Assembly: GCF_018449575.1 (NCBI RefSeq)
Contig: NZ_JAAVUT010000004.1
Location: 62,001 to 126,000, forward strand
DNA: 64,000 bases
Reading direction: 5' to 3'
Source of the DNA: Sodalis sp. dw_96
Lineage (GTDB): Bacteria > Pseudomonadota > Gammaproteobacteria > Enterobacterales > Enterobacteriaceae
Below are positions 52,023-62,526 of this stretch, piece by piece (within the stretch, counting starts at the first letter, position 1; each line of letters starts with the position of its first letter). The notes below the pieces were generated by a model. It saw nothing but the letters and a program-made list of their open reading frames with translations. It made no database searches and had not been told where the DNA came from. Both the position numbers and the translations under genes were made by a program.

Positions 52023-52754
52023 ATGCGTATACCGCGTATCTATCATGCCGGGCCGCTCCCGGCCGAGGGCAGCGTGACACTCAGTGAAGACGCGGCCCAT
52101 CACCTGACCCGGGTGCTGCGCCTGTCCGAAGGACAGCCATTGCACCTTTTTGACGGCAGCAATCATGTCTTCGAGGCACAGATTGCCGTGGCGGGCAAAA
52201 AAAACGTCGTGGCCCGTGTACACGCCGCGCTTCCCCAGGACTGTGAATCACCCTTACACCTGCATTTGGGCCAGGTCATGTCCCGAGGCGAAAAAATGGA
52301 GTTCACCATCCAGAAATCCATCGAATTGGGGGTAAATGTCATTACCCCATTGTTTTCGGAGCGCTGCGGCATCAAGCTGGATGGGGAACGCCTGACGAAA
52401 AAGATCCAGCAGTGGCAGAAAATCGCCATCGGCGCCTGTGAACAATGCGGCCGCAACACCCTGCCGCAGATACGCGACGCCATGAATCTCGCTGACTGGT
52501 GCGCGGAACAAGAACCGGGACTGAAACTGAACCTGCATCCGCGAGCCCGTCACAGCATCAATACCCTGCCCCTGCCGGTGGAACGGGTACGGCTGCTTAT
52601 TGGTCCGGAAGGAGGACTGTCCTCCGAAGAAATTGCCATGACCTCCAGCCACGGATTTACCGAAATCCAGCTGGGGCCCCGAGTTTTGCGCACAGAAACC
52701 ACAGCGCTCACCGCTATTACGGCTTTACAGGTTCGTTTCGGTGATCTGGGTTAA
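52023..52754 (+). CDS. rsmE: RsmE, 16S rRNA m3U1498 methyltransferase
   Basis: A 243-residue SPOUT methyltransferase, the same length as in E. coli. It methylates U1498 of 16S rRNA. The SAM-binding knot [14 protein letters not shown] and [15 protein letters not shown] are present. It is followed 11 bases later by gshB. Confidence 0.97.
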   Translation: MRIPRIYHAGPLPAEGSVTLSEDAAHHLTRVLRLSEGQPLHLFDGSNHVFEAQIAVAGKKNVVARVHAALPQDCESPLHLHLGQVMSRGEKMEFTIQKSIELGVNVITPLFSERCGIKLDGERLTKKIQQWQKIAIGACEQCGRNTLPQIRDAMNLADWCAEQEPGLKLNLHPRARHSINTLPLPVERVRLLIGPEGGLSSEEIAMTSSHGFTEIQLGPRVLRTETTALTAITALQVRFGDLG

Positions 52755-52765
52755 AGGAGAAATGA

Positions 52766-53710
52766 ATGATCAAGATCGGCATTGTTATGGACCCCATTTC
52801 GTCCATCAACATCAAGAAAGATACCAGTTTCGCCATGCTGCTCGAGGCGCAACGCCGCGGCTGGCAGATTCACTACATGGAAATGAGTTCGCTCTACCTG
52901 CGCGGCGGCGAAGCCCGGGCCACCACCCGGCTGTTGGCGGTAAAACAGGATTATGACGACTGGTACAGCTTTCACGACGAGCAGGACATTGAGCTGGGTT
53001 CCCTCGACGTCATCCTGATGCGCAAGGATCCGCCGTTTGACACCGAGTTCATCTATGCCACCTATATCCTGGAGCGGGCCGAAGACAAGGGCGCCCTGAT
53101 TGTCAATAAACCCCGCAGCCTGCGCGATTGCAATGAAAAACTGTTCACCGCCTGGTTTGCCCGCCATACCCCCGATACGCTGGTGAGCCGCCGGGACGAC
53201 CATATCCGCGCTTTTTGGCAGCAGCACGGGGATATCATTCTCAAACCCCTGGACGGCATGGGCGGTACCTCCATATTCCGGGTGAAACAGGAAGATCCCA
53301 ATCTGACGGTCATCATTGAAACCCTTACCGGCTACGGCCAGCACTTTTGCATGGCGCAGAATTTCCTGCCGGCCATAAAGGATGGCGACAAACGGGTATT
53401 GGTGGTGGACGGTGAACCGGTGCCTTACTGCCTGGCGCGCATTCCTAAAACCGGTGAAACCCGCGGCAACCTGGCGGCCGGCGGCCGGGGCGAGGCCCGT
53501 GCGCTGACGGAAAGCGATTGGAAAATCGCCCGCGACGTGGGCCCGGTATTAAAAGAAAAGGGCCTGATCTTTGTCGGTCTGGATATCATCGGCGACAAGC
53601 TGACGGAGATAAACGTCACCAGTCCTACCTGCGTGCGGGAAATTGAAGCCGCATTCCCCATCTCCATCACCGGCATGCTGATGGACGCCATTGAAAAAAG
53701 GCTGGGCTAG
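52766..53710 (+). CDS. gshB: GshB, glutathione synthetase
   Basis: A 314-residue ATP-grasp enzyme that joins gamma-glutamylcysteine and glycine. KPLDGMGGTSIFR and NVTSPTCVREIEA, typical of bacterial GshB, are visible. AAAGGAGA precedes the ATG. Confidence 0.98.
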   Translation: MIKIGIVMDPISSINIKKDTSFAMLLEAQRRGWQIHYMEMSSLYLRGGEARATTRLLAVKQDYDDWYSFHDEQDIELGSLDVILMRKDPPFDTEFIYATYILERAEDKGALIVNKPRSLRDCNEKLFTAWFARHTPDTLVSRRDDHIRAFWQQHGDIILKPLDGMGGTSIFRVKQEDPNLTVIIETLTGYGQHFCMAQNFLPAIKDGDKRVLVVDGEPVPYCLARIPKTGETRGNLAAGGRGEARALTESDWKIARDVGPVLKEKGLIFVGLDIIGDKLTEINVTSPTCVREIEAAFPISITGMLMDAIEKRLG

Positions 53711-53833
53711 GGAAAAAACTGATTTGCAGTCGGTCGCAAGAGGATTTATCTTGCGACCAGTGACTTATTGGCCATTTACCCGCATACTTGCTCTTCGCCT
53801 ATTTATTACACTCTTCATATAAAAAAAGTCAGA

Positions 53834-54397
53834 ATGAATTTACAGCATCACTTTCTTATCGCCATGCCCTCACTCCAGGATCCGTTATTCAAACGCTCAG
53901 TGATCTATGTCTGCGAACATAACGACGAGGGGGCCATGGGACTCATCATCAATAAGCCGGTGGAGCAATTCACCGTGGAAAGCGTGCTCCTTAAGCTAAA
54001 AATCACGCCGACGGACAGGGATCCCGCCATCCGGCTGGATAAACCGGTATTTGCCGGCGGCCCGCTGGCGGACGATAGGGGTTTTATCCTCCACACCCCT
54101 TGCGAGGGATTCGGCTCCAGTATCTCTATTTCCGAAGAGACCATGATAACTACCTCCAAAGACGTGCTGGAAACCCTCGGTACGGCCCAACAGCCGCAGG
54201 ATGTGTTGGTGGCGCTAGGTTACTCCGGCTGGGAAAAAGGCCAGTTGGAAGAAGAAGTGCTGGAAAACGCCTGGCTGACCATCCCCGCCGACAGCGATAT
54301 TCTGTTCCGCACCCCCATAGCGTCCCGCTGGCGCGAGGCGGCGCGAAAATTGGGTATCGATATACATAATATCGCCAACGAAGCGGGCCATGCATAA
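53834..54397 (+). CDS. yqgE: YqgE, UPF0301 (DUF179) family protein
   Basis: A 187-residue cytoplasmic protein, the same length as E. coli YqgE. Conserved segments are [26 protein letters not shown] and [15 protein letters not shown]. The function is unclear. The start at 53834 removes 22 residues without counterpart. Its stop overlaps ruvX by one base. Confidence 0.94.
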   Translation: MNLQHHFLIAMPSLQDPLFKRSVIYVCEHNDEGAMGLIINKPVEQFTVESVLLKLKITPTDRDPAIRLDKPVFAGGPLADDRGFILHTPCEGFGSSISISEETMITTSKDVLETLGTAQQPQDVLVALGYSGWEKGQLEEEVLENAWLTIPADSDILFRTPIASRWREAARKLGIDIHNIANEAGHA

Positions 54398-54840
54398 TGT
54401 CCAGTCGAACCATGATGGCGTTTGATTTCGGCACCAAAAGCATCGGCGTGGCCATCGGCCAGGAAATCACCTGCACCGCCCGTCCGTTAACGGCATTCAA
54501 AGCGCAGGAAGGGGTTCCCGACTGGCTACAGGTGGAAAAATTGTTACATGAGTGGCAACCGGATGTGGTGGTGGTGGGACTGCCGTTGAATATGGACGGC
54601 AGCGAACAGCCGCTCACCCTGCGGGCGCGCAAGTTCGCCAACCGTCTGCACGGCCGTTTCGGCTACGAGGTTGTGCTGCACGATGAGCGGTTAAGCACCG
54701 TGGAAGCCCGCGCTGGTTTATTCGAACGCGGGGGATTCCGTGCCTTGAGCAAGGGCCGGGTCGATGCCGGCTCCGCGGTCATCATCCTGGAAAGCTACTT
54801 TGAACAGCAGATGACCGGGAACACCCCTCATTCCAGATAA
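54397..54840 (+). CDS. ruvX: RuvX (YqgF), Holliday junction resolvase-like nuclease
   Basis: A 147-residue RNase H-fold protein. [11 protein letters not shown] and the acidic [11 protein letters not shown] are the active-site segments; YqgF acts in 16S rRNA 5'-end processing in E. coli. It ends 13 bases inside the convergent rhaM gene. Confidence 0.96.
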   Translation: MSSRTMMAFDFGTKSIGVAIGQEITCTARPLTAFKAQEGVPDWLQVEKLLHEWQPDVVVVGLPLNMDGSEQPLTLRARKFANRLHGRFGYEVVLHDERLSTVEARAGLFERGGFRALSKGRVDAGSAVIILESYFEQQMTGNTPHSR

Positions 54841-55142
54841 AACACCGGTTTCAATTCCGCGCTCACCGGGCTGTCATCTTCGTTGGACGGCATCACGGCG
54901 GTCATGTATTTCCACCAGCGCCGGCATACCTCGGTTTGCGCCACTGCATTCCAGCGCTCCTCCGATTCCATTTCAACATAAGCAAACAGCAGGTGGCGTT
55001 TTTCATCCATAAAAATGCTGTAGTGATGAGCGCCGTGGGCCTTGAGGGTTTGCGCCAGCTCCGGCCAAATCGGGTTGTGGCGCTGTCGGTACTCCTCGTG
55101 GGCGTCCGGGTTCACCTGCATGATAAAAGCCTTTCTAATCAT
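54828..55142 (-). CDS. rhaM: RhaM, L-rhamnose mutarotase
   Basis: A 104-residue mutarotase that interconverts rhamnose anomers. It matches E. coli RhaM ([18 protein letters not shown], then WWKYMTAVM). It is the last gene of the rhaADM group here and overlaps rhaD by 8 bases. Confidence 0.95.
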   Translation of the reverse strand: MIRKAFIMQVNPDAHEEYRQRHNPIWPELAQTLKAHGAHHYSIFMDEKRHLLFAYVEMESEERWNAVAQTEVCRRWWKYMTAVMPSNEDDSPVSAELKPVFYLE

Positions 55143-55968
55143 TTTGCACGTCCAACGCCGCCGCCATCGGGGTCACCTCGAACCGGCGGCCCAGGGCAAT
55201 CAGTTCCTCCCGGCTGATAGTGTGTTTCTTCCCGCCCATGGAACGAACTTTCACCATGATTTCCGCTGCCTTTTCCGCGGTATCGATAAGCCCGAAAGCA
55301 TCGTCAAGGGTGGGGCCGCTGGCGAAGATCCCGTGGAACGGCCACAAAACCAGCGGATGGGACTCCATTTGTTTCGCGGTGGCCGTGCCGATGCCGTCGG
55401 TGCCCGGCACCATCCACGGCACGATGCCCACGCCGTCGGGGAACACCACAAGGCATTCGGTGCTGCCTTCCCATAATTCGCGGGTAAAGCGGGCGCTGTC
55501 CAGATCCAGCACATAGCTCAGGGCAATAAGATTGGTGGCATGGCAATGCATGATCACCCGGTTGCCGCCCTTCGTCACCTGCATGCGCACCACATGGGAC
55601 TGGAAATGAGACGCCAGTTCGGAGGTGGGCAAACCGCCGGCGGTCAGGCCCCAAAGGATACTGTAGCCGTTACCTTCGGCATTGACCTGCAGCAACACCA
55701 GATTGTCCGACGGGGATAACTGCACATTGCGCATAAACTTGCCCGAGCCGGTAACCAAAAAGTAGGTATTGGCCAATTCCGGCACTGCCTGGGTCAGGGA
55801 TTCCTTACGCGGCTGGGGGCTGAATTCCGTGCGGTACGGCGCCACATCCTCCGGTGTCAGACGCAGGCTGACGTTACCGCCATTGCGCTCATCCCAACCT
55901 TTAAGCCACATGTCGGTGGTGGCTTTGACCATTCCCTGTACGAACCAGGAAGAAAGTATGGTTTGCAT
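55135..55968 (-). CDS. rhaD: RhaD, rhamnulose-1-phosphate aldolase
   Basis: A 277-residue zinc class II aldolase that splits rhamnulose 1-phosphate into dihydroxyacetone phosphate and lactaldehyde. The zinc histidines lie in [11 protein letters not shown] and the family motif [17 protein letters not shown]. It is 12 bases downstream of rhaA. Confidence 0.96.
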   Translation of the reverse strand: MQTILSSWFVQGMVKATTDMWLKGWDERNGGNVSLRLTPEDVAPYRTEFSPQPRKESLTQAVPELANTYFLVTGSGKFMRNVQLSPSDNLVLLQVNAEGNGYSILWGLTAGGLPTSELASHFQSHVVRMQVTKGGNRVIMHCHATNLIALSYVLDLDSARFTRELWEGSTECLVVFPDGVGIVPWMVPGTDGIGTATAKQMESHPLVLWPFHGIFASGPTLDDAFGLIDTAEKAAEIMVKVRSMGGKKHTISREELIALGRRFEVTPMAAALDVQND

Positions 55969-55980
55969 AACTCATTATCC

Positions 55981-57237
55981 TCAGCGTTTGCTTAATACGG
56001 AACCTTCATATTCACGGACCACCCGCAGCCAATCGCCGCCGACCGGTACGTCGTGAAGTTGGCAATATTTATCCCACACCGCCTGCCAAGGCAGTGATTT
56101 GGTTTCTTCCAGCAACGCCAGGCGCGCCGTGTAATCCCCTTGCTGCTCCAGTTCACGTAATTGCCCGGTGGGTTCCACCAGGGCACGCAAGAGCGCCTTT
56201 TTCATGTTACGGGTGCCGATGACCCAGGCGGCGATGCGATTAATGGACGCGTCGAAAAAATCCAGCCCGATATGCACGCGATCGAACAGATCGTGGCGGA
56301 CGATTTCATGGGCTATGGCCTGGGTTTCATCATCCAGCAATACCACATGATCGCTGTCCCAGCGCACCGGCCGGCTAACGTGCAGCAACAGTTGCGGGAC
56401 AAACAGCATGGCGCTGGAAATCTTGTCGGAAATGACTTCAGTAGGATGGAAATGACCGGCATCCAGGCATAGCGCGATACCGCGGCTACTGGCGTAACCC
56501 AGGCAGAATTCACTGGACCCGACGGTATAGCTCTCGGCGCCGATGCCGAACAATTTGCTTTCGACGGCGTCGATATGGTGGCGGCTATCCAGCTTTTCGG
56601 CTATGACTTCGTCCAATGATGCCAACAGACGCTGGCGGGGCGCCAGCCTGTCGATGGTAACATCCTTCATCCCGTCCGGGACCCAGATGTTCATCACCGA
56701 CGGCGTACCCAATTCACGGCCGAAATAGGCGGATATCCGCCGGCTGGCCTGGCAATGTTCAATCCAGAAGCGGCGGATGCCGTCGTCGGCGTGAGACAGG
56801 GTAAAACCATCGGCACTAAGGGGATGTGAAAAACAGGTGGGATTGAAGTCCAAGCCCAAATCATGGCCGCGAGCCCACTCCACCCAGCGGGTAAAGTGCT
56901 TAGGCTCAATTTCATTACGCTCTACCCGGCCCTCGGCCTCCAGATAAATGGCATGGAGATTTAGCCGTTTCGGCCCTGGGATCAACTGAAATGCCAGCTC
57001 CAAATCCCCTCGCAGTTCCCGGGCATTACGCGCTTTACCGGGATAATTGCCGGTGGCCTGAATGCCGCCGGTGAGCGACCCTGTGGGGTTTTCAAAACCG
57101 GCCACATCGTCACCCTGCCAGCAGTGCATAGAAACCGGCAAGGTATCCAGTAATTTCAAGGCTGCGTCAACATCGACATTGATATCCGCAAAACGCTGCT
57201 TGGCCAATAACCAGGCATTTTCAATGGATTGACTCAT
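55981..57237 (-). CDS. rhaA: RhaA, L-rhamnose isomerase
   Basis: A 418-residue isomerase that converts rhamnose to rhamnulose, one residue shorter than in E. coli. The N-terminal [17 protein letters not shown] and metal-site [15 protein letters not shown] are present. The kinase gene rhaB, normally directly upstream, is missing. Confidence 0.96.
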   Translation of the reverse strand: MSQSIENAWLLAKQRFADINVDVDAALKLLDTLPVSMHCWQGDDVAGFENPTGSLTGGIQATGNYPGKARNARELRGDLELAFQLIPGPKRLNLHAIYLEAEGRVERNEIEPKHFTRWVEWARGHDLGLDFNPTCFSHPLSADGFTLSHADDGIRRFWIEHCQASRRISAYFGRELGTPSVMNIWVPDGMKDVTIDRLAPRQRLLASLDEVIAEKLDSRHHIDAVESKLFGIGAESYTVGSSEFCLGYASSRGIALCLDAGHFHPTEVISDKISSAMLFVPQLLLHVSRPVRWDSDHVVLLDDETQAIAHEIVRHDLFDRVHIGLDFFDASINRIAAWVIGTRNMKKALLRALVEPTGQLRELEQQGDYTARLALLEETKSLPWQAVWDKYCQLHDVPVGGDWLRVVREYEGSVLSKR

Positions 57238-57306
57238 ATTAAGATTCCTCTGTCAGATGGACAGCGAGAATATTCCCCACGGCCATAACGATTATTTTCC
57301 TTATTT

Positions 57307-57507
57307 TATACGCTAAATAATTCAAGTTGCAGGAAGGCGGCAACGCAGCGAATCCCCAGGAGCTTACTTAAATAAGTGACTGGGGTGAGCGAGGACAAAT
57401 CTGCCTGGAGCAGATTTGAACGCTGCTTGCAGCGGCCCCGAAGGGGCGAGGCCCATGGAGGGCCGAGTATTGCCAACGCACCTGCAACTTGAAATATGAC
57501 GGGTATG
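57307..57507. repeat. ERIC element with ~74-bp insert
   Basis: The two ERIC halves (TATACGCTAAATAATTCAAG to GTGACTGGGGTGAGCGAGG, and TTGCCAACGCACCTGCAAC to GGGTAT) are parted by about 74 extra bases near 57394-57470. The insert contains four short stem-loops in a row (arms AAATCTGC, CGCTGC, GCCCC, GGCCC). Confidence 0.9.
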
Positions 57508-57592
57508 GCTGGCAGTGTAAGAACTTTGTCCATTAATCACCTTCCGGTGAATGCCACCCCGGATGCCTCGGTGGCAGAATAGCGAAGATGAA

Positions 57593-57608
57593 TGTGAAAC
57601 AGATCACA
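57593..57608. promoter_or_regulatory. CRP site in rhaA/rhaS region
   Basis: TGTGAAACAGATCACA is a perfect TGTGA-N6-TCACA match. It lies between the divergent rhaA and rhaS genes, where cAMP-CRP co-activation is known in E. coli. Confidence 0.85.
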
Positions 57609-57804
57609 AATATGGTAGGCAGCCCCTTTCCTGATGTAAAAAAATATATTGGCGGCTCATCTGTGATCCCCTCCGCAATTTTGATCTTACTATCGCCAAT
57701 CTTTGAAAAATAACTCGAATGACACAGATGCCAGTCAATAATTTAAGGTTATATTTTAGTATCACGCCTTACTATAAAGTCCCTATAACGGTGAGGTACC
57801 GGCA

Positions 57805-58632
57805 ATGACATTACTATGCGGTGAGGATTTTTTTATTTCAAAAGACGCGACGGTGGCCATTGAACCACGCTGGCCTCAGCCTGCATTCCCCGAGCACTAC
57901 CATGATTTCTGGGAAATCGTACTGGTGGAAAAAGGATCCGGTATCCATGTTCTTAACGATCAGCCTTATGTGCTCGGCAGTGGTACGGTCTGTTTTATCC
58001 GTGCCGACGATCATCATCTGTTTGAAAACGTGGATGATTTGAATTTAATTAACGTGCTGTACCGTTCTCCCCACGGGTTTCGCTACCTGACTGATCTCAG
58101 CGATTTCTTGCCCTCCCGCGACCTGCCTGACGGCCAGCCGAATTGGCAAATAAACCATGCGCAGATGCAGCAGGCCAAACAGTATATTCGCGCCTTGAGC
58201 GATTTGACGGCAAACACCTCGCCGGAAAACATTGCCGCCAGCGAGGGACAGTTTTTGCAGCTGCTGATCATGCTGCGAAACGGCTGCTTCCAAAACCGGG
58301 GCGACGGCAACCGGGAGCAGCGCCTGCAAGGTTTGTTACGCTGGCTTCAGCATAACTTTTGCAACGATATCGACTGGATGGCCTTGGCGGAACAGTTCTC
58401 CCTGCCGTTGCGCACGCTGCACCGCCAGCTTAAGCAACAGACCGGTATGACCCCGCAGCGCTACCTTAACCGGTTAAGGTTGCTGGAAGCGCGCAAGCAG
58501 TTGCAGCAAAGCGATAAAACCATTACCGAAATTGCCCACGCCTGCGGCTTTAGCGACAGTAATCATTTTTCCACACAGTTCCGCCGGGAGTTTTCTTTAT
58601 CCCCTAAAACGCTCCGAAATGGAGAGCATTGA
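57805..58632 (+). CDS. rhaS: RhaS, rhamnose-responsive AraC-family activator
   Basis: A 275-residue AraC-family activator of the rhamnose catabolic genes. The cupin-like N-domain (PAFPEHYHDFWEIVLVE) binds rhamnose, and the C-terminal double HTH shows LRTLHRQLKQQTGMTPQRYLNRLRLLEA. It matches E. coli RhaS (278). Confidence 0.95.
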   Translation: MTLLCGEDFFISKDATVAIEPRWPQPAFPEHYHDFWEIVLVEKGSGIHVLNDQPYVLGSGTVCFIRADDHHLFENVDDLNLINVLYRSPHGFRYLTDLSDFLPSRDLPDGQPNWQINHAQMQQAKQYIRALSDLTANTSPENIAASEGQFLQLLIMLRNGCFQNRGDGNREQRLQGLLRWLQHNFCNDIDWMALAEQFSLPLRTLHRQLKQQTGMTPQRYLNRLRLLEARKQLQQSDKTITEIAHACGFSDSNHFSTQFRREFSLSPKTLRNGEH

Positions 58633-58738
58633 TTTAATGAGTTAACGGTAAATTATGGCAAATGACGCCCGACGCAATATATTGCTCTTTCATACGTGCG
58701 ATTATTTCCCCTTTGTTTAGGTGCCGGGGAACGTCACG

Positions 58739-59602
58739 ATGTCTAATCTGAAACTGGATACTACCGATTATTTCCTGTCAGATAAAAATGCAATCACTGT
58801 CGCGGACCGTCATCCCCAGCCGGCCTTCCCAACCCATTCCCATGAATTCAATGAACTGGTCATCGTCTGGCGGGGCAACGGCCTGCATATTCTTAACGAT
58901 GTGCCCTATGCCATTACCTGCGGCGATCTGTTTTATGTTAACGCCGCCGACAGACATAGCTATGAGTCGGTCAACGAGCTGGAGCTGGATAACATCCTCT
59001 ACTGCCGCCCGCGTCTGACGCTGTTTTCCGACTGGGACGCCCTGCTCCCGGGGGAAAATATCCAGCAGGCCCAGCGCTACTGGCGGCTAAGCACACCGGG
59101 CATGTCGGTCTTGCGCCGGGAAGTGGACGCCCTGGCACGGGAATGCATGAAAACCGATCCGCTGTCGATTATGCTCAGCGAGGCGCTGTTTCTTCAGGTG
59201 GCGCTGTTGCTAAAGCGGTTCCGTCATGCCCCGGACAGTCTGCTGCTTTCCGATGCCGAACAGCTGGATTTATTGCTGATGGCGTTACGCGTGAGCATCA
59301 ATGAACCTTTCCGTATGGAAAAATTTTGCCAGCAACATCAATTAAATGCCCGCGGTTTGAAAGTGTTGTTCAAGCAGCAGACCGGCATCGGCGTTAACCA
59401 GTATTTGCGGCAATTAAGATTATGCAAAGCCATGGACCTGTTGCGTCACGGACAGCAAACCATCGGCGAAGTGGCCGCCCAGTGCGGATTTGACGACAGT
59501 AATTATTTTTCCGTAGTGTTTAATCAGTCTTTCGGTATATCTCCACGGCAATATCGCCAGCGATTTCAGAAGAAAAATAACCCATCGCTGAGGGACGGCT
59601 AA
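58739..59602 (+). CDS. rhaR: RhaR, rhamnose-responsive AraC-family activator of rhaSR
   Basis: A 287-residue AraC-family regulator. The sensor domain shows HSHEFNELVIVWRGNGLHILND and the C-terminal HTH shows KQQTGIGVNQYLRQLRLCKA and GFDDSNYFSVVF. It matches E. coli RhaR and follows rhaS by 106 bases. ATG 58739 is favoured, with GGGGA upstream; a GTG at 58721 is possible. No rhaT follows. Confidence 0.94.
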   Translation: MSNLKLDTTDYFLSDKNAITVADRHPQPAFPTHSHEFNELVIVWRGNGLHILNDVPYAITCGDLFYVNAADRHSYESVNELELDNILYCRPRLTLFSDWDALLPGENIQQAQRYWRLSTPGMSVLRREVDALARECMKTDPLSIMLSEALFLQVALLLKRFRHAPDSLLLSDAEQLDLLLMALRVSINEPFRMEKFCQQHQLNARGLKVLFKQQTGIGVNQYLRQLRLCKAMDLLRHGQQTIGEVAAQCGFDDSNYFSVVFNQSFGISPRQYRQRFQKKNNPSLRDG

Positions 59603-59873
59603 CTTGAAGCATGCATATCTATCTTTAATGGAATAAACCCATCGTCGGTCACGCCGGTTTTCGTCCTCCTCCGTTTATACGGTTATTTCTCGCCATCAGG
59701 CAACTATAATAATTATTTTATTTAGAAACGTCCGGCAACATATTTACTGTCTTTATCGTGACAATAAATTGCAAATATTTTAAATAACAACATTTGCCAA
59801 TATGTAAAAATTCAGCAGGCGGAAAACGCCGATATAAAATGATTTATAATATTGACGATAATATTGGTGACTT

Positions 59874-60908
59874 TCAGACCTTTAAACTTTCATAAAAAAA
59901 CTCAGGAAGACGGGGCAGCAACGGTCCGTCGCCGCCCCGCTGGCGGTAACTCTGCTCAAAGGTCTGCATGCCCTGCCCTTTGCCGGTCTGCACCAGCCCC
60001 GGCAGCAAATGGGTTTTGCCGTCGCGGATAAGGTTACGCACCGCCGGGGTGGCCACCATCAGTTCAAACAGGCCCATGCGTCCCCCCTCATCACGGACCA
60101 CCAATTTTTGCGCCATCACCGCCAGCAGGCTATCCGCCAGCACGCCGCGGGCAAAAGCGTGTTCCTGGGCGGGAAACGCGTCCAGCAGACGGTCCACGGC
60201 CTGGCAGGCGTGACGGGCATGCAGCGTCGCCAGCACCAGGTGACCGGTTTCAGCGGCGGTCAGCGCCAGCCGGATAGCGGCGGCATCGCGCAGCTCACCC
60301 AGCAGAATAACATCAGGATCCTCCCTCAAGGCGGCCTGCAGGCCGCCACTGAAATTTTGGCAATCATCGCCGATTTGCCGTTGCTGAATGAGGCAGCGAT
60401 CCGAGCGATGGATGAATTCAACCGGGTCTTCCAGGGTAATGATATGTTGCCGGCAATGACGATTAAGATGATCCACCATGGCCGCCAGGGAGCTGGATTT
60501 ACCGCTGCCGGTGGCGCCGGTCACCAGCAGCAGGCCCTGGGGCTTGGCCAGCAGTTCGGCAACCGTCGGCGGCGCGCCTAATTGAGATAGCGCAGGTATC
60601 TGTGAGGGTATCAGCCTGAAGGCGGCGGAAACGCCGCCACGCTGGCGGAAAAAGTGACCGCGCAGCCGCTGACCGCCGGCCAATACCGTCACGCCGTCCG
60701 CCTGGCCGAACAGCCTGAGCGCTTCACGGCCGCGAGCGCCGAGATAGCGCTCGCACCAGCCGGTAATAATATCTTCGCCAAGGGGTGGTAACCTCCCCAG
60801 TGAGCTCAGCTCGCCGTCGATACGAACGATGGGCGCCAAACCCGGACAAAGGTGCAGATCTGAAGCATTATGCTTTACACTATGGGCCACCAGTTCTTCC
60901 ATATTCAT
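59874..60908 (-). CDS. yggR: YggR, PilT-like secretion ATPase
   Basis: A 344-residue ATPase of the PilT/GspE family. Walker A GATGSGKSSSL, the Asp box TLEDPVEFIH, Walker B REDPDVILLGELRD and the His box GHLVLATLHARHACQAVDR are all present. It matches E. coli YggR. No type IV pilus genes are adjacent, so its target machine is unclear. The start at 60908 (MNMEELVAHS) is near AGGAGG. Confidence 0.93.
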   Translation of the reverse strand: MNMEELVAHSVKHNASDLHLCPGLAPIVRIDGELSSLGRLPPLGEDIITGWCERYLGARGREALRLFGQADGVTVLAGGQRLRGHFFRQRGGVSAAFRLIPSQIPALSQLGAPPTVAELLAKPQGLLLVTGATGSGKSSSLAAMVDHLNRHCRQHIITLEDPVEFIHRSDRCLIQQRQIGDDCQNFSGGLQAALREDPDVILLGELRDAAAIRLALTAAETGHLVLATLHARHACQAVDRLLDAFPAQEHAFARGVLADSLLAVMAQKLVVRDEGGRMGLFELMVATPAVRNLIRDGKTHLLPGLVQTGKGQGMQTFEQSYRQRGGDGPLLPRLPEFFYESLKV

Positions 60909-60924
60909 ACGACCTCCTGGAAAC

Positions 60925-61638
60925 ATGAACGCTATCGAACAGAATTTACAGCAGGTAACAGCACGGATCTCGGCTACCGCCAGGGAATGCGGCCGCGATC
61001 CCGGGGAAGTTTCTTTGCTCGCAGTCAGTAAGACCAAACCTGTGGAAGCGATCGAAGAAGCCATTGCCGCCGGTCAACGGGCATTCGGCGAAAATTATGT
61101 GCAGGAAGGCGTCGAAAAAATCCGTTATTTCCAGCAGCGGAAATTTATTCCGCCCCTGGACTGGCACTTTATCGGCCCGCTGCAATCGAATAAAAGTCGC
61201 CTGGTGGCGGAGCATTTCCACTGGCTGCACACCCTGGATCGCCTGCAGCTGGCACAGCGCCTAAACCTCCAGCGGCCGGCGGAATCGGCGCAGTTGAATG
61301 TGCTGATCCAGATAAATATCAGTGGCGAAGAGAGCAAGTCGGGTATTATGCCCGACAGGCTGCCGGAGCTGGCGGCGATGGTGACTGAACTGCCCCGCTT
61401 GCGGTTGCGCGGGCTGATGGCCATACCGGCGGTGGAAAGCGATTATCAGCGGCAATTGGCGGTGTTTCAGCAAATGGCGGCGCTTTTTAACGATCTGCGC
61501 CGGCAATTTCCCCATGTCGACACCCTGTCTCTCGGCATGACCGGCGATATGGCGGCGGCGATTGCGGCCGGCAGCACCCTGGTAAGAATCGGTACCGCTA
61601 TTTTCGGCGCCAGGGATTACGGCGCACCCACAGCATAA
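60925..61638 (+). CDS. yggS: YggS, PLP homeostasis protein
   Basis: A 237-residue PLP-binding alanine racemase-fold protein. The PLP lysine lies in LLAVSKTKPVEAI, and the C-terminal SLGMTGDMAAAIAAGSTLVRIGTAIFG matches the family. It keeps PLP balance. The start at 60925 follows CTGGAAAC and is divergent from yggR, 16 bases away. Confidence 0.95.
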   Translation: MNAIEQNLQQVTARISATARECGRDPGEVSLLAVSKTKPVEAIEEAIAAGQRAFGENYVQEGVEKIRYFQQRKFIPPLDWHFIGPLQSNKSRLVAEHFHWLHTLDRLQLAQRLNLQRPAESAQLNVLIQINISGEESKSGIMPDRLPELAAMVTELPRLRLRGLMAIPAVESDYQRQLAVFQQMAALFNDLRRQFPHVDTLSLGMTGDMAAAIAAGSTLVRIGTAIFGARDYGAPTA

Positions 61639-61658
61639 TCATAATGATGAGGAATAGC

Positions 61659-62480
61659 ATGCAACAGCGCAAAATCGTCTTTATCGGCGCCGGTAATATG
61701 GCGCAGGCCATCATCTCGGGCCTGGTGGCGCAAGGGTATCCCGCCGGGCTTATTACCGTTTGCGCGCCGACGCCACAGCGTCGTGATGCGCTGGCGGAAC
61801 GTTTTTCGGTGCACGCCTGCGCCGATAACAGCACCGCCGCCCAAGCGGCGGACGTGGTGGTATTGGCGGTGAAGCCTCAGTTGATGGCGGACGTCTGCCG
61901 TCAACTCTATGAGGACGTGAATTTTTCCGGCAAACTGGTGCTGTCCATCGCCGCCGGGGTGAACCTCAGCCGCTTCCGGGCGCTGCTGGGTGAATCCATT
62001 AACCTGGTGCGGATTATGCCGAATACCCCCGCGCTGGTGGGTAAAGGCATGAGCGGGCTTTACGCGCCGGAACAGGTAAGCCAGGCCGATCGCGACTTCA
62101 CCGCCGGCCTGATGGAGGCGGTGGGTAAAACCTGCTGGCTGGGGAAAGAGAGCGATATCAACGGGGTGATCGCCGCCGCGGGCAGCGCGCCGGCCTATTT
62201 TTTCCTGTTGATGGAAGCCATGCAGCAGGAAGCCGTCAAGCAAGGGTTCGACCAGGAGACGGCGGCCATGCTGGTGAGGCAGGCGGCAAGCGGCGCCGCC
62301 GAACTGGCTGAAAAAAGTCCCCACATTCCCCTGGGTACCTTGCGGCAAAACGTCACGTCGAAAGGCGGCACCACCTACGCGGCTTTGCAGGTATTCGATG
62401 AACGACAGCTGGTGCAAACCGTTGCCGAGGCCATGCGGGCGGCGGTCAAGCGTGCGGAAGAAATGGAAAAACTATTTTGA
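61659..62480 (+). CDS. proC: ProC, pyrroline-5-carboxylate reductase
   Basis: A 273-residue reductase that makes proline from pyrroline 5-carboxylate. The NADPH site KIVFIGAGNMAQAIISGL and the C-terminal GSAPAYFF, LRQNVTSKGGTTYAAL are present. Its position between yggS and yggT differs from E. coli, where proC is elsewhere. GATGAGGA precedes the ATG. Confidence 0.96.
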   Translation: MQQRKIVFIGAGNMAQAIISGLVAQGYPAGLITVCAPTPQRRDALAERFSVHACADNSTAAQAADVVVLAVKPQLMADVCRQLYEDVNFSGKLVLSIAAGVNLSRFRALLGESINLVRIMPNTPALVGKGMSGLYAPEQVSQADRDFTAGLMEAVGKTCWLGKESDINGVIAAAGSAPAYFFLLMEAMQQEAVKQGFDQETAAMLVRQAASGAAELAEKSPHIPLGTLRQNVTSKGGTTYAALQVFDERQLVQTVAEAMRAAVKRAEEMEKLF

Positions 62481-62526
62481 TATTTCGCTACTCCCTTTTT
62501 AACGTTATTAAGGACACTTTCTTCTT

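Larger units (their letters stand above)
57238..57804. promoter_or_regulatory. rhaA/rhaS divergent promoter region
   Basis: A 567-base stretch between rhaA and rhaS. It holds an ERIC with an insert (57307-57507) and a perfect CRP site (57593-57608). No rhaB coding is seen. RhaR/RhaS sites are expected but I could not define them. Confidence 0.6.

Noticed and set aside
57306-57533. Small frame starting MDKVLTLPAIPV upstream of rhaA
   Set aside because: Nearly all of it is ERIC sequence with its insert. It does not resemble rhaB.
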